From: Ruminococcaceae bacterium UBA1741 | GTDB lineage: Bacteria; Bacillota; Clostridia; Oscillospirales; Acutalibacteraceae | Direction of reading: 5' to 3' | Length of the DNA: 64,000 nt | NCBI GenBank assembly: GCA_002315685.1 | Contig: DCHX01000007.1 | Coordinates: 71,203 to 135,202, forward strand | Shown: piece by piece, positions 1 to 8,441 of the stretch | Layout: each line of letters starts with the position of its first letter | Numbering within the stretch: position 1 is the stretch's first letter | The notes under the pieces: model-generated | What the model was told of the DNA's origin: nothing | The model's input: the letters and a program-made list of their open reading frames with translations, nothing else | Database searches by the model: none | Translations under genes and position numbers: made by a program

Positions 1-55
1 CGTACAATTAAGTACTTCGCTGAAATCTAATTTGGTTTTTATAGTTTAATATTAT

Positions 56-90
56 AAAGGGTGTATTTTACGGTACACTCTTTATTTTTT
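56..90 (+). terminator. Rho-independent terminator of an upstream gene
   Basis: Stem AAAGGGTGTA (56-65) pairs with TACACTCTTT (74-83), with one G-U pair, followed by a run of T. It ends a transcript whose gene lies left of the window. Bases 1-55 show no gene. Confidence 0.8.
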
Positions 91-101
91 TGCAAAAACA
101 C

Positions 102-130
102 TTGACAAATAAAAAGAAAAGCTGTATTAT
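102..130 (+). promoter_or_regulatory. Sigma-A promoter of the gntR-ABC operon
   Basis: TTGACA at 102-107, 17-bp spacer, TATTAT at 125-130. The -10 lies inside the palindrome at 122-159, so a bound repressor would block RNA polymerase. Confidence 0.85.
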
Positions 131-159
131 TGTATTAGTTTGATAATACAATAATACAG
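122..159. promoter_or_regulatory. Perfect 16-bp inverted repeat, probable GntR operator
   Basis: CTGTATTATTGTATTA (122-137), 6-bp spacer GTTTGA, then the exact reverse complement (144-159). It spans the -10 and the expected start of transcription, and ends 12 bp before the gntR start codon. YtrA-type GntR regulators are known to repress their own operons through palindromes of this sort; that this one is the site is inference. Confidence 0.75.
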
Positions 160-171
160 TGAGGTGAGCAA

Positions 172-528
172 ATGGCATGGGAATTTGACAATAAAACTCC
201 GATTTTTAAGCAGATAATTGATATAATCAGCTCGAAAATAATAAAAGGTGATTATAAACCGGGCGATAAGCTTGATTCGGTTCGTGATTTAGCCCTTGAC
301 GCCGGAGTTAATCCGAATACAATGCAAAGGGCGTTAGTGGAAATTGAAGCTTTGGGACTTGTTGAAACAAAAAGAGGCGACGGAAGATATATTACCGAAA
401 ATGCCGAAGCTATTTCAAATCTTAAAGCTGAATATATTGAAAAAAACACTAACGAATTTTTGCAAAAAATGAATGATTTGGGAATTGAAAAGAACGAAAT
501 ATCGGAATTTATTAAGAAAATAAACTGA
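172..528 (+). CDS. GntR family regulator, YtrA subfamily
   Basis: A 118-residue repressor of the short YtrA type. The N-terminal winged helix-turn-helix (about residues 8-75, including the motif PGDKLDSVRDLA and the recognition segment NPNTMQRAL) binds DNA, and a short helical tail replaces the large effector domain of other GntR proteins. The start ATG follows GAGGTGAG at a good distance. The gene opens a three-gene operon with an ABC ATPase (13-bp gap) and a permease. In Bacillus the homologous ytr operon answers to cell-wall-active antibiotics; the trigger here is unknown. The palindrome in its promoter suggests autorepression. Confidence 0.9.
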   Translation: MAWEFDNKTPIFKQIIDIISSKIIKGDYKPGDKLDSVRDLALDAGVNPNTMQRALVEIEALGLVETKRGDGRYITENAEAISNLKAEYIEKNTNEFLQKMNDLGIEKNEISEFIKKIN

Positions 529-541
529 AAGGTTTGAGCTT

Positions 542-1240
542 ATGGAAAATATACTTGAATGCGTTGCCCTTACGAAAAACTTTAAGGGTAATGTTGCCTT
601 AAACAATGTTAATTTTAACATTGGCAAAGGTAAAATCGTAGGACTGTTAGGTCCTAACGGAAGCGGAAAAACAACATTTATTAAAATTGCGGCAGGACTT
701 CTTACGCCGACATTCGGAGAAATAACAATCGGCGGAAATAAAATAGGCGTTGAAACTAAAAAAATTGTTTCGTATTTGCCCGACCACAATTTTTTAACAC
801 CTTCAATGACGGTTGAGGGAATGATAAATTATTTTGCGGATTTTTATGAGGATTTTGTAGTGGAAAGAGCCGAAAAGATGTTATCCAGTCTTTCGATAAA
901 TCCAAGAGCAAAGATTAAGACACTTTCAAAGGGAACTCAGGAAAAGGTCGAGCTAATTCTTGTTATGAGCCGAAAAGCAGAGCTTTATTTACTTGATGAG
1001 CCTATTGCGGGTGTTGACCCTGCAACAAGAGATTATATACTTCGCACAATTCTTTCAAATTACGATTCGAATGCAACTATTATCATTTCAACCCACTTAA
1101 TAAGTGATGTTGAACAAATTTTAAGCGATGTAATTTTCATAAACAATAGTGAAGTTGTGCTTTGCGACACTGTCGATAATATCAGAGATAATTACCAAAA
1201 AAGTGTTGACGAGTATTTTAGGGAGGTATTCAGATGTTAA
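542..1240 (+). CDS. ABC transporter ATP-binding protein
   Basis: A 232-residue cytoplasmic ATPase that would drive the permease encoded next to it. Walker A is GPNGSGKT at residues 37-44; the signature is a divergent LSKGTQEK; Walker B is LYLLDEP, followed by the D-loop and the switch histidine in STHL. The divergent signature is usual for the YtrB/drug-export branch of ABC-2 systems. The gene overlaps the permease gene by 7 bp, which suggests translational coupling. The substrate cannot be told from sequence; export or sensing of an envelope-active compound is inferred from the YtrA-type regulator. Confidence 0.88.
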   Translation: MENILECVALTKNFKGNVALNNVNFNIGKGKIVGLLGPNGSGKTTFIKIAAGLLTPTFGEITIGGNKIGVETKKIVSYLPDHNFLTPSMTVEGMINYFADFYEDFVVERAEKMLSSLSINPRAKIKTLSKGTQEKVELILVMSRKAELYLLDEPIAGVDPATRDYILRTILSNYDSNATIIISTHLISDVEQILSDVIFINNSEVVLCDTVDNIRDNYQKSVDEYFREVFRC

Positions 1241-2040
1241 GAAAGCTTTATAAACAGGAGTTTATCTCTTTATACAAAACAATGCTTCCTCTTTATTTTG
1301 TGCTTGTCGGACTTTCGTTACTTACAAGAGTTTTTTCGTACATCAAAAATGACCAAAAGGGAATATTGGCTTTTTGGAAAACGGTTACGGCTACTCTTTC
1401 GGTTGCTGGTATTATTGCGGTATTTGTTGTAGGCAGCGTAGTAGTAATAGTGAGATTTTATCAAAATTTACTTACAAAACAGGGTTATTTGACCTTTACA
1501 TTGCCCTTTAAGGCACATAATCATATCTTTTGTAAGCTTCTTTGCGGAATAGTTGTAATGCTGACTAATGCGGTAGTAGCGGTAGGTTCTGTTGTTTTAA
1601 TGTTAGGTACAAAAGAAAATATGACCAAAATTTTCGAATTTATAAATGAATTTATAAATTCTTATTTTGCTACAACGGGCAAAGCAAACGGAATTGCTAC
1701 AATGATAGAAGTGCCGATTATGATTGTTTTATCTATTTGCACAACTCTTTTAATGTTTTATGCAAGTATGGCAATAGGACAGCAGTTTAAGAATAAAATT
1801 TTAGGCTCGGTAATTGCGTATTTTTGTATTTATGCGGTAATTCAGGCAATAAACACATTTATTTTGGTTATAGCAACAATTACCGGCTTTGATGCCGCTG
1901 AAAGCATATTCAAAAACGCAACATTTACAACAATAACCCAAGGCTTTATGGCATTTATTTTCTTTATAATAATAACTCAGGGAATAATTTATTATTGTAT
2001 AACAAATTACTTCTTATCTAAAAAATTAAATCTTGAATAG
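1234..2040 (+). CDS. ABC-2 type permease
   Basis: A 268-residue integral membrane protein with about six hydrophobic segments, a short cytoplasmic N-terminus, and an extracytoplasmic stretch between the second and third core helices. It is the membrane partner of the preceding ATPase and overlaps its gene by 7 bp; the start ATG follows GGGAGG. A strong terminator directly after the stop codon closes the operon. No family-specific residue tells the substrate. Confidence 0.82.
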   Translation: MLRKLYKQEFISLYKTMLPLYFVLVGLSLLTRVFSYIKNDQKGILAFWKTVTATLSVAGIIAVFVVGSVVVIVRFYQNLLTKQGYLTFTLPFKAHNHIFCKLLCGIVVMLTNAVVAVGSVVLMLGTKENMTKIFEFINEFINSYFATTGKANGIATMIEVPIMIVLSICTTLLMFYASMAIGQQFKNKILGSVIAYFCIYAVIQAINTFILVIATITGFDAAESIFKNATFTTITQGFMAFIFFIIITQGIIYYCITNYFLSKKLNLE

Positions 2041-2077
2041 AAATAATTAAAGCACCGTTTTGGTGCTTTAATTATTT
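2041..2077. terminator. Bidirectional terminator
   Basis: A perfect 16-bp stem (2041-2056 with 2062-2077, loop GTTTT) with A-rich and T-rich arms. It serves the ABC operon from the left. The stop codon of the converging glycosidase remnant (2068-2070) lies inside the right arm. Confidence 0.88.
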
Positions 2078-2901
2078 ACAAACGATAAAAATGATGAATA
2101 GGAAAAGAACACAATACCCGACACCTTATTTTCTTTCTTGCAAATATCAATTTGTTTTGTTATGATTTTTTCTCCGTCTGCCCATTCGGCAGTATCAGGC
2201 TCGGCAGTAGTTTTTATTTTGTAGGTTGCAAGACCTATTAAAAGCTTTGTGTTATGTATATCAAGCTCTAAATAATCATTTAATAATTTATCAAATCTAA
2301 ATTCTTCATTGGGATATTCAAAACCGAAATAGAGCTGTGGTATTATCATATCAACACAATCATTTTCACACCAAGCCCTTATATCGGCGTAATATGTGTT
2401 AAGATTTTTGTTTATAGATGCCGATGGGCTTATACTGAAAATTAAATCCTTGCTTTTGAATTTTATTGCGGTATAAAGTGAGCTTATCAGCGAGTTTATA
2501 TTGCTCGTTCTGTATTCGTTTAAGGATAGCGGATTTTCACTTTCGCTTAAATATTCGTTGTACGAAGATAAATCAAAATCGGGAGAGGTTGTAGGATAAA
2601 AATAATCGTCAATATGTATTCCGTCAATATCATAATTGTTTATTATTTCCCGAACGCCGTCGCTAATAAGCTTGATAACCTCACTTGAAGCAGGGTTTAG
2701 GTAAATGCCGTTAAATAATATTACATTTTTATCGTTTTCGCTGTTGCCGTCATTCAGCCATTTATATACAGGGCTTTCGCTGTTTACGGTAGAAATATCG
2801 CTATCGGTTGTTTTTACTCGGTAAGGGTTTATCCAAGCGTGGAAGTTAATTTTATTTTCGTGGCATATCCTCTTTTCTTGATTTCTTCTGCAATATCGCA
2901 A
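2068..2901 (-). pseudogene. GHL10-type (DUF187) glycosidase, 5'-truncated remnant
   Basis: The frame encodes the C-terminal two thirds of a glycosyl-hydrolase-like 10 family protein (YngK-like): FHAWINPYRV near residue 20, the probable active-site strand DGIHIDDYFYP, then later barrel strands to a normal end. Family members are secreted lipoproteins with a signal peptide and roughly 120 more residues before FHAWINPYRV. None of that is present here. The first about 13 codons are instead terminase sequence read out of frame. No ribosome-binding site or signal peptide is seen, so I call it a pseudogene. Homology starts near 2866; upstream lies the truncated terminase. Confidence 0.75.
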
Positions 2902-3794
2902 TTAAGCATTCTTTTCTTGTAGAACTCATCAAAAACATAAATTGTTTTAATTTTAGGATTAACCTTAAAGGCGATAAAGGCTGTGGGGTCGTTTGAATAT
3001 CCGTAGTCAAGCCCGAAAAAGTTTTTATAGTCATCTTGGTACTCGTCTTCGATATCAATTACTCCGATTTCCCAATTCTCATATACAAGCCCCTCTGAAA
3101 TGCCCCAATTTCCAAGACCGGCAACCTCATATTTTCGGCGGTTAGTATTCTTCATTCGCTCAAAAACTTCAATGTCGGTTTTGTCAAGGAATTCGTTTAT
3201 CAGGTAGTTTGTAGAGAAGGTTTCACAGTTATGTTGAGGAGCGTCGAAAAACCGCTTTTTAAGCCAATGTGTGTCAGTCCACGGATTAAATGTAAGGGTG
3301 GTTTGCTTAAATAGATTTTCGGGAATTTTTCCTCGAGGTACCGATAAGTCAAGTTTTTCGAAATCCGATTCTTTGGGTATCTCAAAAGCTTCTTCTATCC
3401 ATACGAAGTTAAGATAACCCTTTGGAACCGTGGTTGAAGCAAGTTTAAGCACATCGTCAAATCCTCGAAACAGTATCTTTTGTCCCGTAGGTATGTAGGT
3501 CATCTCCATCGGAGATACCGTGTTGTACCAAAGATGTGAAACTAAAAGCTTCTCCTGTGCCCATTTAAGTTGGGCAAAGGTGGAATCTCTGTGGGTGTTC
3601 ATCACTTGTCGCACAACGAGCAGATTACTTTCTTTATATTTCATTATTCGGAAAATAAAGTTAAGAGCAGTAGTGGTACTTTTCTTTGAAGCTTTACCTC
3701 CCTTTAACACCCGATACCTTTTTTCACAATTCCAAAATTCGTCATATCCTTTTCCTATTATTTCGGATAATCTGAATTCAGATGTCGTCAACAA
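2829..3794 (-). pseudogene. Phage terminase large subunit, 3'-truncated remnant
   Basis: A 321-codon frame from a TTG start. It shows the packaging ATPase domain, with an atypical Walker A (GGKASKKST near residue 32) and Walker B FVWIEEA, and then the start of the RNase H-like nuclease with its first aspartate in FFGLDYGYSNDPTAF. Family members of this type run to about 400-450 residues. Here homology stops after IAEEIKKRGYA and the frame continues only by chance into glycosidase sequence before stopping. The remaining nuclease acidic residues are missing, so packaging function is not possible. No portal, capsid or integrase gene is present. Confidence 0.8.
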
Positions 3795-4125
3795 TCATCA
3801 CCGTCCCTTCATTTGCTTCGGTGTTATCTGCCGAAACAATACTGCGAAGTTCTTTGATTGCCGAAATATCGCCTGAGATTGCTTTTTTGTAAAGAGAAAT
3901 CATAACTGCGGCCTTTCGTGTCGGCTTTTTAAGAGAAAAGCCCTCATCTCTAAGTGATGTTATTTCCCGCTCGGATAACCTTTCGTTAAGCAAATCCGTC
4001 ATTATTTTTTTAAGCTCTTCCGACATACGTTTCATAATTACGGCGATCCTTTCGTAAATCTCAGCAGGAGCTTTGGCTCTTGCCACGATAATAATAGACT
4101 TTTTGTTTGCGACATTCGACGACAT
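3778..4125 (-). pseudogene. Phage terminase small-subunit-like remnant
   Basis: A helical, charged protein whose C-terminal half (from KKPTRKAAVMISLYKKAISGD to the end) resembles the tail of phage small terminase subunits. Its end overlaps the large-subunit frame by 17 bp, the usual terS-terL arrangement. The open frame continues to 4206, but that extension lies antisense to the gdhA promoter (4170-4198), so I place the start at the internal ATG at 4125; an even later ATG at 4035 is possible. No clear ribosome-binding site is seen for any of these. Probably a fossil along with terL. Confidence 0.55.
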
Positions 4126-4169
4126 AAATCTTGCCAAAAACTGTACGCCAAAAAATACAGTTGCCTCTA

Positions 4170-4198
4170 TTGACATACAACATTTATAGTGGTAAAAT
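4170..4198 (+). promoter_or_regulatory. Sigma-A promoter of gdhA
   Basis: TTGACA (4170-4175), 17-bp spacer, TAAAAT (4193-4198), ending 28 bp before the gdhA start codon. Confidence 0.85.
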
Positions 4199-4226
4199 AG
4201 TTTCATTAAAAAAAGGAGTGGTATAA

Positions 4227-5579
4227 ATGTTTAAATTAGAGTATTTGAACAAAGTTTACGAAGCGCTTGAAAAGCGCGATGCCGGCGAGCCTGAATTTTT
4301 ACAGGCTGTAAAAGAAGTTTTCGAATCGATAGAGCCGGTTGTTGAGGCAAATCCTCAATATGAACAGTATGGTGTTCTTGAAAGAATGGTAGAGCCAGAG
4401 AGAATGATTTCGTTCAGAGTTTCTTGGGTTGACGATCAAAATAAGGTTCATGTTAACCGCGGTTACAGAGTTCAGTTCAACTCTGCAATCGGTCCATATA
4501 AGGGCGGTCTTCGTTTGCATCCTACCGTTAATGCTTCTATTATGAAATTCTTAGGTTTTGAACAAACCTTTAAGAATAGTCTTACGGGACTTCCGCTTGG
4601 TGGCGGTAAGGGCGGTTCTGACTTTGACCCGCGTGGTAAGAGCGACGGCGAAATTATGCGTTTCTGCCAAAGCTTTATGACCGAGCTTTCGAAGCATATC
4701 GGCGCTGATACCGATGTACCGGCAGGCGATATAGGCGTAGGTGCCCGTGAAATCGGTTATTTGTTCGGTCAATATAAACGCCTCCGCAACGAGTTTACCG
4801 GTGTTTTGACAGGTAAGGGCTTGTGCTACGGCGGTTCGCTTATTCGTCCTGAGGCTACCGGCTTCGGTGCTACATACTATGTAGTTGAAATGCTTAAAAC
4901 ATTCGGTGAGTCAATTAAGGGCAAGACCTTTGCAATTTCCGGTTTCGGTAATGTTGCTTGGGGTACTGCTAAAAAGATAAGTGAGCTTGGCGGTAAGGTA
5001 GTTACTATTTCCGGTCCTGACGGCTATATCTATGATAAGGATGGCGTTTCTACCGAAGAAAAGTTGAACTTTATGCTCCAAATGCGTGATTCAAGACGCG
5101 ATAAGGTTAAAGATTATGCTGATAAGTTCGGTGTTCCGTTCTTTGAGGGTAAGCGTCCGTGGGAGCAAAAGGTTGATATTATTATGCCTTGTGCTACACA
5201 AAACGAGGTTGGTATCGAAGATGCCAAGAATATAGTTAAGAACGGCGTTAAGTATTATGTAGAGGTTTCTAATATGCCTACTACATTAGAGGCTTGTGAG
5301 TATCTTAGAGAAAACGGCGTTGTTGTTGCTCCTTCAAAGGCTGTTAATGCCGGCGGTGTTGCAACATCAGGTCTTGAAATGAGCCAAAACTCGATGAGAT
5401 TGTCTTGGACTGCCGACGAGGTTGACGAGAAATTACATCAAATTATGGCTAACATCTATAAGAATTCTTATGATGCTGCTAAAAAGTACGGTATGGAGGG
5501 CGACTTAATTGCCGGTGCAAATATTGCCGGATTTGAAAAGGTTGCCAATGCAATGCTTGAACAGGGCGTTGCTTATTAG
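4227..5579 (+). CDS. gdhA: Glutamate dehydrogenase (hexameric, probably NADP-specific)
   Basis: Interconverts 2-oxoglutarate plus ammonium and glutamate, the main ammonium entry in many gut Clostridia. At 450 residues it has the normal length of the hexameric GDH family. The substrate domain carries PYKGGLRLHP (about 90-99) and the lysine motif GLPLGGGKGG (121-130) with the DVPAGDIG segment; the Rossmann domain has SGFGNVAWGTA near residue 235. The start follows AAAAGGAG. It has its own promoter and terminator, so it is a single-gene unit. Third-codon choice looks like that of a well-expressed gene. NADP preference is inferred from family resemblance. Confidence 0.95.
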   Translation: MFKLEYLNKVYEALEKRDAGEPEFLQAVKEVFESIEPVVEANPQYEQYGVLERMVEPERMISFRVSWVDDQNKVHVNRGYRVQFNSAIGPYKGGLRLHPTVNASIMKFLGFEQTFKNSLTGLPLGGGKGGSDFDPRGKSDGEIMRFCQSFMTELSKHIGADTDVPAGDIGVGAREIGYLFGQYKRLRNEFTGVLTGKGLCYGGSLIRPEATGFGATYYVVEMLKTFGESIKGKTFAISGFGNVAWGTAKKISELGGKVVTISGPDGYIYDKDGVSTEEKLNFMLQMRDSRRDKVKDYADKFGVPFFEGKRPWEQKVDIIMPCATQNEVGIEDAKNIVKNGVKYYVEVSNMPTTLEACEYLRENGVVVAPSKAVNAGGVATSGLEMSQNSMRLSWTADEVDEKLHQIMANIYKNSYDAAKKYGMEGDLIAGANIAGFEKVANAMLEQGVAY

Positions 5580-5582
5580 TAC

Positions 5583-5611
5583 TTGCCTTTTTCGACTTTT
5601 TGTGTTATAAT
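5583..5611 (+). promoter_or_regulatory. Possible promoter of putP inside the gdhA 3' region
   Basis: TTGCCT (5583-5588), 17-bp spacer, TATAAT (5606-5611). A terminator hairpin follows at once, so transcripts from here would have to read through it. Confidence 0.4.
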
Positions 5612-5648
5612 AGCGAAGATACTTTGAAAAAAGCGTCTTCGCTTTTTT
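5612..5648 (+). terminator. Terminator of gdhA with two alternative stems
   Basis: AGCGAAGA (5612-5619) can pair with TCTTCGCT (5636-5643). Alternatively AAAAAAGCG (5627-5635) pairs with CGCTTTTTT (5640-5648) around a TCTT loop, making a classic terminator. Confidence 0.75.
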
Positions 5649-5683
5649 ATTTGTTAATTCATTTTGAGGAGGGATAATGTCTA

Positions 5684-7222
5684 ATGGTTACAAAAGACAT
5701 TATTGTACTTGTTGCTATTGTTGTTTATATGCTAATGATGGTAGTAATGGGATTTGCGGTTTCTAATAAGAATAAAACCGCATCCGACTATTATTTAGGT
5801 GGAAGAAAATTAGGGCCTTTCGTAACTGCTATGAGTGCCGAGGCTTCTGATATGAGCGGTTGGCTTCTTATGGGACTTCCCGCTGTTGCTTTAATGGGCG
5901 GTTTGGCTGAGGCCGCTTGGACTGCTATCGGTCTTGCTATCGGTACATATCTCAACTGGTTGTTGGTTGCAAGGCGTCTTAGAGTTTACAGCGAAAAGCT
6001 CGGTGCCTATACCTTGCCTGAATTTTTCAACAAAAGATTCGGCGGTAACAGTAAGGTTTTAACTACCGTTGCGGCGTTGTTTATTATCGTGTTCTTTATT
6101 CCTTATTCCGCATCGGGATTTGCGGCTTGCGGTAAGCTTTTTAATACACTTTTCGGTATTGATTATTTTATGGCAATGATTATTAGTGCTACTGTTATTG
6201 TTATTTACTGTACATTGGGTGGATTTTTTGCGGCATCTACTACCGACTTTGTCCAGAGTATTATTATGACCGTCGCTTTGCTGGTTGTACTTGGATTCGG
6301 AGAGGGTGCAGTTCACGGATTTTCGAATGTTTTTAACAATGTTAAGTCGCTTGACGGATATCTTGATTTGTTTAAGGGCTTTGATGTTGCAAGTATGAAG
6401 ACGGGAAGCTACGGCGCTTTGCCTGTTGCATCAACTCTTGCTTGGGGACTCGGATATTTCGGTATGCCACACATTTTGCTTAGATTTATGGCAATAGAAA
6501 ATCAAGAAAAGCTCAAACTTTCCCGTAGAGTTGCAAGTGTTTGGGTTGTAATTTCTATGGGTGTTGCCATTCTTATCGGTGTTGTAGGATATAGCTTGAT
6601 GAAGGCAAATATAGTTCCTGCGTATGCTAATGCTACTGATGCCGAAACGATTATAGTTGATATTTCAAAAGTAATCAGTAAGTTCGGATATATTCCGTCT
6701 TTTGTTGCAGGTATTATTCTTGCCGGTATTTTGGCATCTACAATGTCAACCGCCGATTCACAGCTTTTGGCTTCTGCATCAAGCGTTTCCGAAAACATAT
6801 TAAAGGAAGCAATCGGTCTTAAACTTTCCGCAAAAGCTTCTATGATACTCGCTCGTGTTTCGGTTATCGCTCTTTCGATAGTTGCTATGGTTCTCGCAAG
6901 AGATCCTGCAAGTTCGGTATTCAGAATTGTTTCGTTCGCTTGGGGCGGTTTCGGCGCGGCGTTCGGACCGGTCGTGATTTGCTCACTGTTCTGGAAACGC
7001 GCTAATAAATACGGTGCGATTGCCGGACTGCTTACAGGCGGATTGATGGTATTTGTTTGGAAATTTGTTGTCAGAGTTAAATTTGCGGGAACAATACTTG
7101 ATATTTACGAGTTATTACCTGCGTTCTTACTCGGACTTCTTGTAATCGTTGTAGTAAGTCTTTTGACAAAGGCTCCCGAAAAGGAAATTACCGATACCTT
7201 TGAGGATATGAAAAAAGCATAA
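5684..7222 (+). CDS. putP: Sodium/proline symporter
   Basis: A 512-residue member of the sodium:solute symporter family, with about 13 membrane helices. It starts with the first helix and the family motif SDYYLGGRKLGP, followed by SAEASDMSGWLLMGLP (Na+ and substrate region of helix 2) and later STADSQLLASAS, the conserved Na+ site of helix 8. Length and motifs fit PutP, which imports proline with Na+. It lies downstream of gdhA, separated by a terminator, and ends at its own terminator. The start codon I use follows GAGGAGGGATAATGTCTA; the out-of-frame ATG at 5677 is not used. Proline as the substrate is inferred from similarity to PutP. Confidence 0.9.
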   Translation: MVTKDIIVLVAIVVYMLMMVVMGFAVSNKNKTASDYYLGGRKLGPFVTAMSAEASDMSGWLLMGLPAVALMGGLAEAAWTAIGLAIGTYLNWLLVARRLRVYSEKLGAYTLPEFFNKRFGGNSKVLTTVAALFIIVFFIPYSASGFAACGKLFNTLFGIDYFMAMIISATVIVIYCTLGGFFAASTTDFVQSIIMTVALLVVLGFGEGAVHGFSNVFNNVKSLDGYLDLFKGFDVASMKTGSYGALPVASTLAWGLGYFGMPHILLRFMAIENQEKLKLSRRVASVWVVISMGVAILIGVVGYSLMKANIVPAYANATDAETIIVDISKVISKFGYIPSFVAGIILAGILASTMSTADSQLLASASSVSENILKEAIGLKLSAKASMILARVSVIALSIVAMVLARDPASSVFRIVSFAWGGFGAAFGPVVICSLFWKRANKYGAIAGLLTGGLMVFVWKFVVRVKFAGTILDIYELLPAFLLGLLVIVVVSLLTKAPEKEITDTFEDMKKA

Positions 7223-7237
7223 TAACAAATTAAAATT

Positions 7238-7310
7238 AAAAGCGCCGAATCGGCTGTATGTTTATTAAGAAATGCTATTCTTAAATACATACGGTTTAAG
7301 GCGCTTTTTT
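7238..7310 (+). terminator. Long two-part terminator of putP
   Basis: Outer stem AAAAGCGCC (7238-7246) with GGCGCTTTT (7300-7308) and an inner hairpin built on GTATG...CATAC (7256-7292), then a T run. Confidence 0.8.
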
Positions 7311-7334
7311 GTTTTGGTTTTATTTATAAAAAAC

Positions 7335-7363
7335 TTGAATTTTTTGCTATTTTAAGGTATAAT
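7335..7363 (+). promoter_or_regulatory. Promoter of the NlpC/P60-like gene
   Basis: TTGAAT (7335-7340), 17-bp spacer, TATAAT (7358-7363). Confidence 0.75.
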
Positions 7364-7403
7364 TACAAGGTATAAGTATGGGGGGATTATTATTAAAAGG
7401 GTT

Positions 7404-8423
7404 TTGAAAAAAATCGGTATTTTGTTATACTCGTTAGGTGTTAGTGTTTTTTACTTGGCAAAAACGAGAAAAAAGTTGTTTTACAGTGTCGTTGCGGTAA
7501 TTTTGGCACTTGTTATTGCTTTGGCTATAATGCCTTTTGCTAATAAGCATAAAAAAGTAGAAAAAACGGTTAGTTCAAGCTCGGTTGCGAGCGTTGTATC
7601 GGTTGAGCCTGTTTCAAGCGAAACGGTAAGTTCAAGTGAAATTCCCGTTTCGAGTACACCTGCTTCAAGCACACCTGTTGTGAGCAGTACACCTGCTTCA
7701 AGCACACCCGTTTCGAGTACACCTGCTTTCAGGTATAAATACAATTCAAATTTAAGCATAAATGATAATGTCTTTTTGGATGCGCTTGAATATTGCGGAT
7801 ATAATTTAAGTAAGCATAAAAGCGACGGACTTATGTGGGTTTATATTCTTTGTGAGGATAAGCCTCATAGAGGTTGGCTTTCCAATATAACCTACGGCGG
7901 CGGTTCGAGCGGTTACGAAACACTTTCGGACGGAAGACCTAATATTGCACAGTTCGAAAAGAGCGGACTTGTTTGTGCTTCTTATGCTACTTATGTTTAC
8001 TTTAACTATTTACCTAATGTGGCAGGTATTGATACCTCCGCTTTGGCAAGACCTAACAAATCCACCTCTGCAAATGACTGGTATATTGCAGGTAAAAAAT
8101 GGGTAGATGCCGGATATTCTACCGTAATTCCTTTCACTGCCCGTGAAAACGGAAACCGGACGGTGTTCAGCACCGAAACCGATATTCCGCTTGGCTCTTT
8201 GATGTTGTTTACCGACTTTAAGAACAGAAGTCAGTATTGCACACATATTTGTCTTTATGCGGGATATTCTAACGGATACCACTGGGTAACCCATGTCGGC
8301 AATAAAAACGGTCCCGAATTTTGTGCGGTTGAGCGTATGAGCTGCGGACCTGACCCGCAGTGGCCGTTGGCGGTAATAACTACCCCTACAAATTTAGGGC
8401 TGTTTGATGTTTCGGAAAATTAA
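7404..8423 (+). CDS. Membrane-anchored NlpC/P60-like cysteine peptidase
   Basis: A 339-residue envelope protein, counted from TTG 7404. A basic N-terminus and a hydrophobic helix (about 25-45) form a signal anchor. A Ser/Thr/Pro/Val linker follows (about 55-108) with SSTPA repeats, then a catalytic-type domain. SGLVCASYATYVYF (Cys191) resembles the NlpC/P60 DCSG region; His281 in THICLYAG and His298 in VTHVGN are candidates for the other active-site residues. The match is distant, so the fold is inferred; the likely role is cutting peptidoglycan peptides. In-frame ATT codons at 7389/7392 lie 4-7 bp after GGGGGGA and would be better placed for the ribosome than TTG 7404. Own promoter; no terminator before the lrp gene. 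Confidence 0.65.
   Translation: MKKIGILLYSLGVSVFYLAKTRKKLFYSVVAVILALVIALAIMPFANKHKKVEKTVSSSSVASVVSVEPVSSETVSSSEIPVSSTPASSTPVVSSTPASSTPVSSTPAFRYKYNSNLSINDNVFLDALEYCGYNLSKHKSDGLMWVYILCEDKPHRGWLSNITYGGGSSGYETLSDGRPNIAQFEKSGLVCASYATYVYFNYLPNVAGIDTSALARPNKSTSANDWYIAGKKWVDAGYSTVIPFTARENGNRTVFSTETDIPLGSLMLFTDFKNRSQYCTHICLYAGYSNGYHWVTHVGNKNGPEFCAVERMSCGPDPQWPLAVITTPTNLGLFDVSEN
7644..7728 (+). repeat. Coding tandem repeats in the linker
   Basis: CCCGTTTCGAGTACACCTGC occurs at 7644 and 7707 (63 bp apart), and AGTACACCTGCTTCAAGC occurs at 7653 and 7686 (33 bp apart). These encode the SSTPA repeats of the spacer and keep the frame, so the linker length can change by slippage. Confidence 0.8.
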
Positions 8424-8441
8424 ATGTCGGAGGATAAATTT

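Noticed and set aside
3520..3876. A plus-strand gene opposite the terminase remnants
   Set aside because: It is the antisense shadow of terL/terS; no promoter, no ribosome-binding site and no family resemblance.
2068..4206. Active prophage or mobile element
   Set aside because: Only two truncated packaging genes are present; no integrase, capsid, lysis genes or attachment repeats were found.
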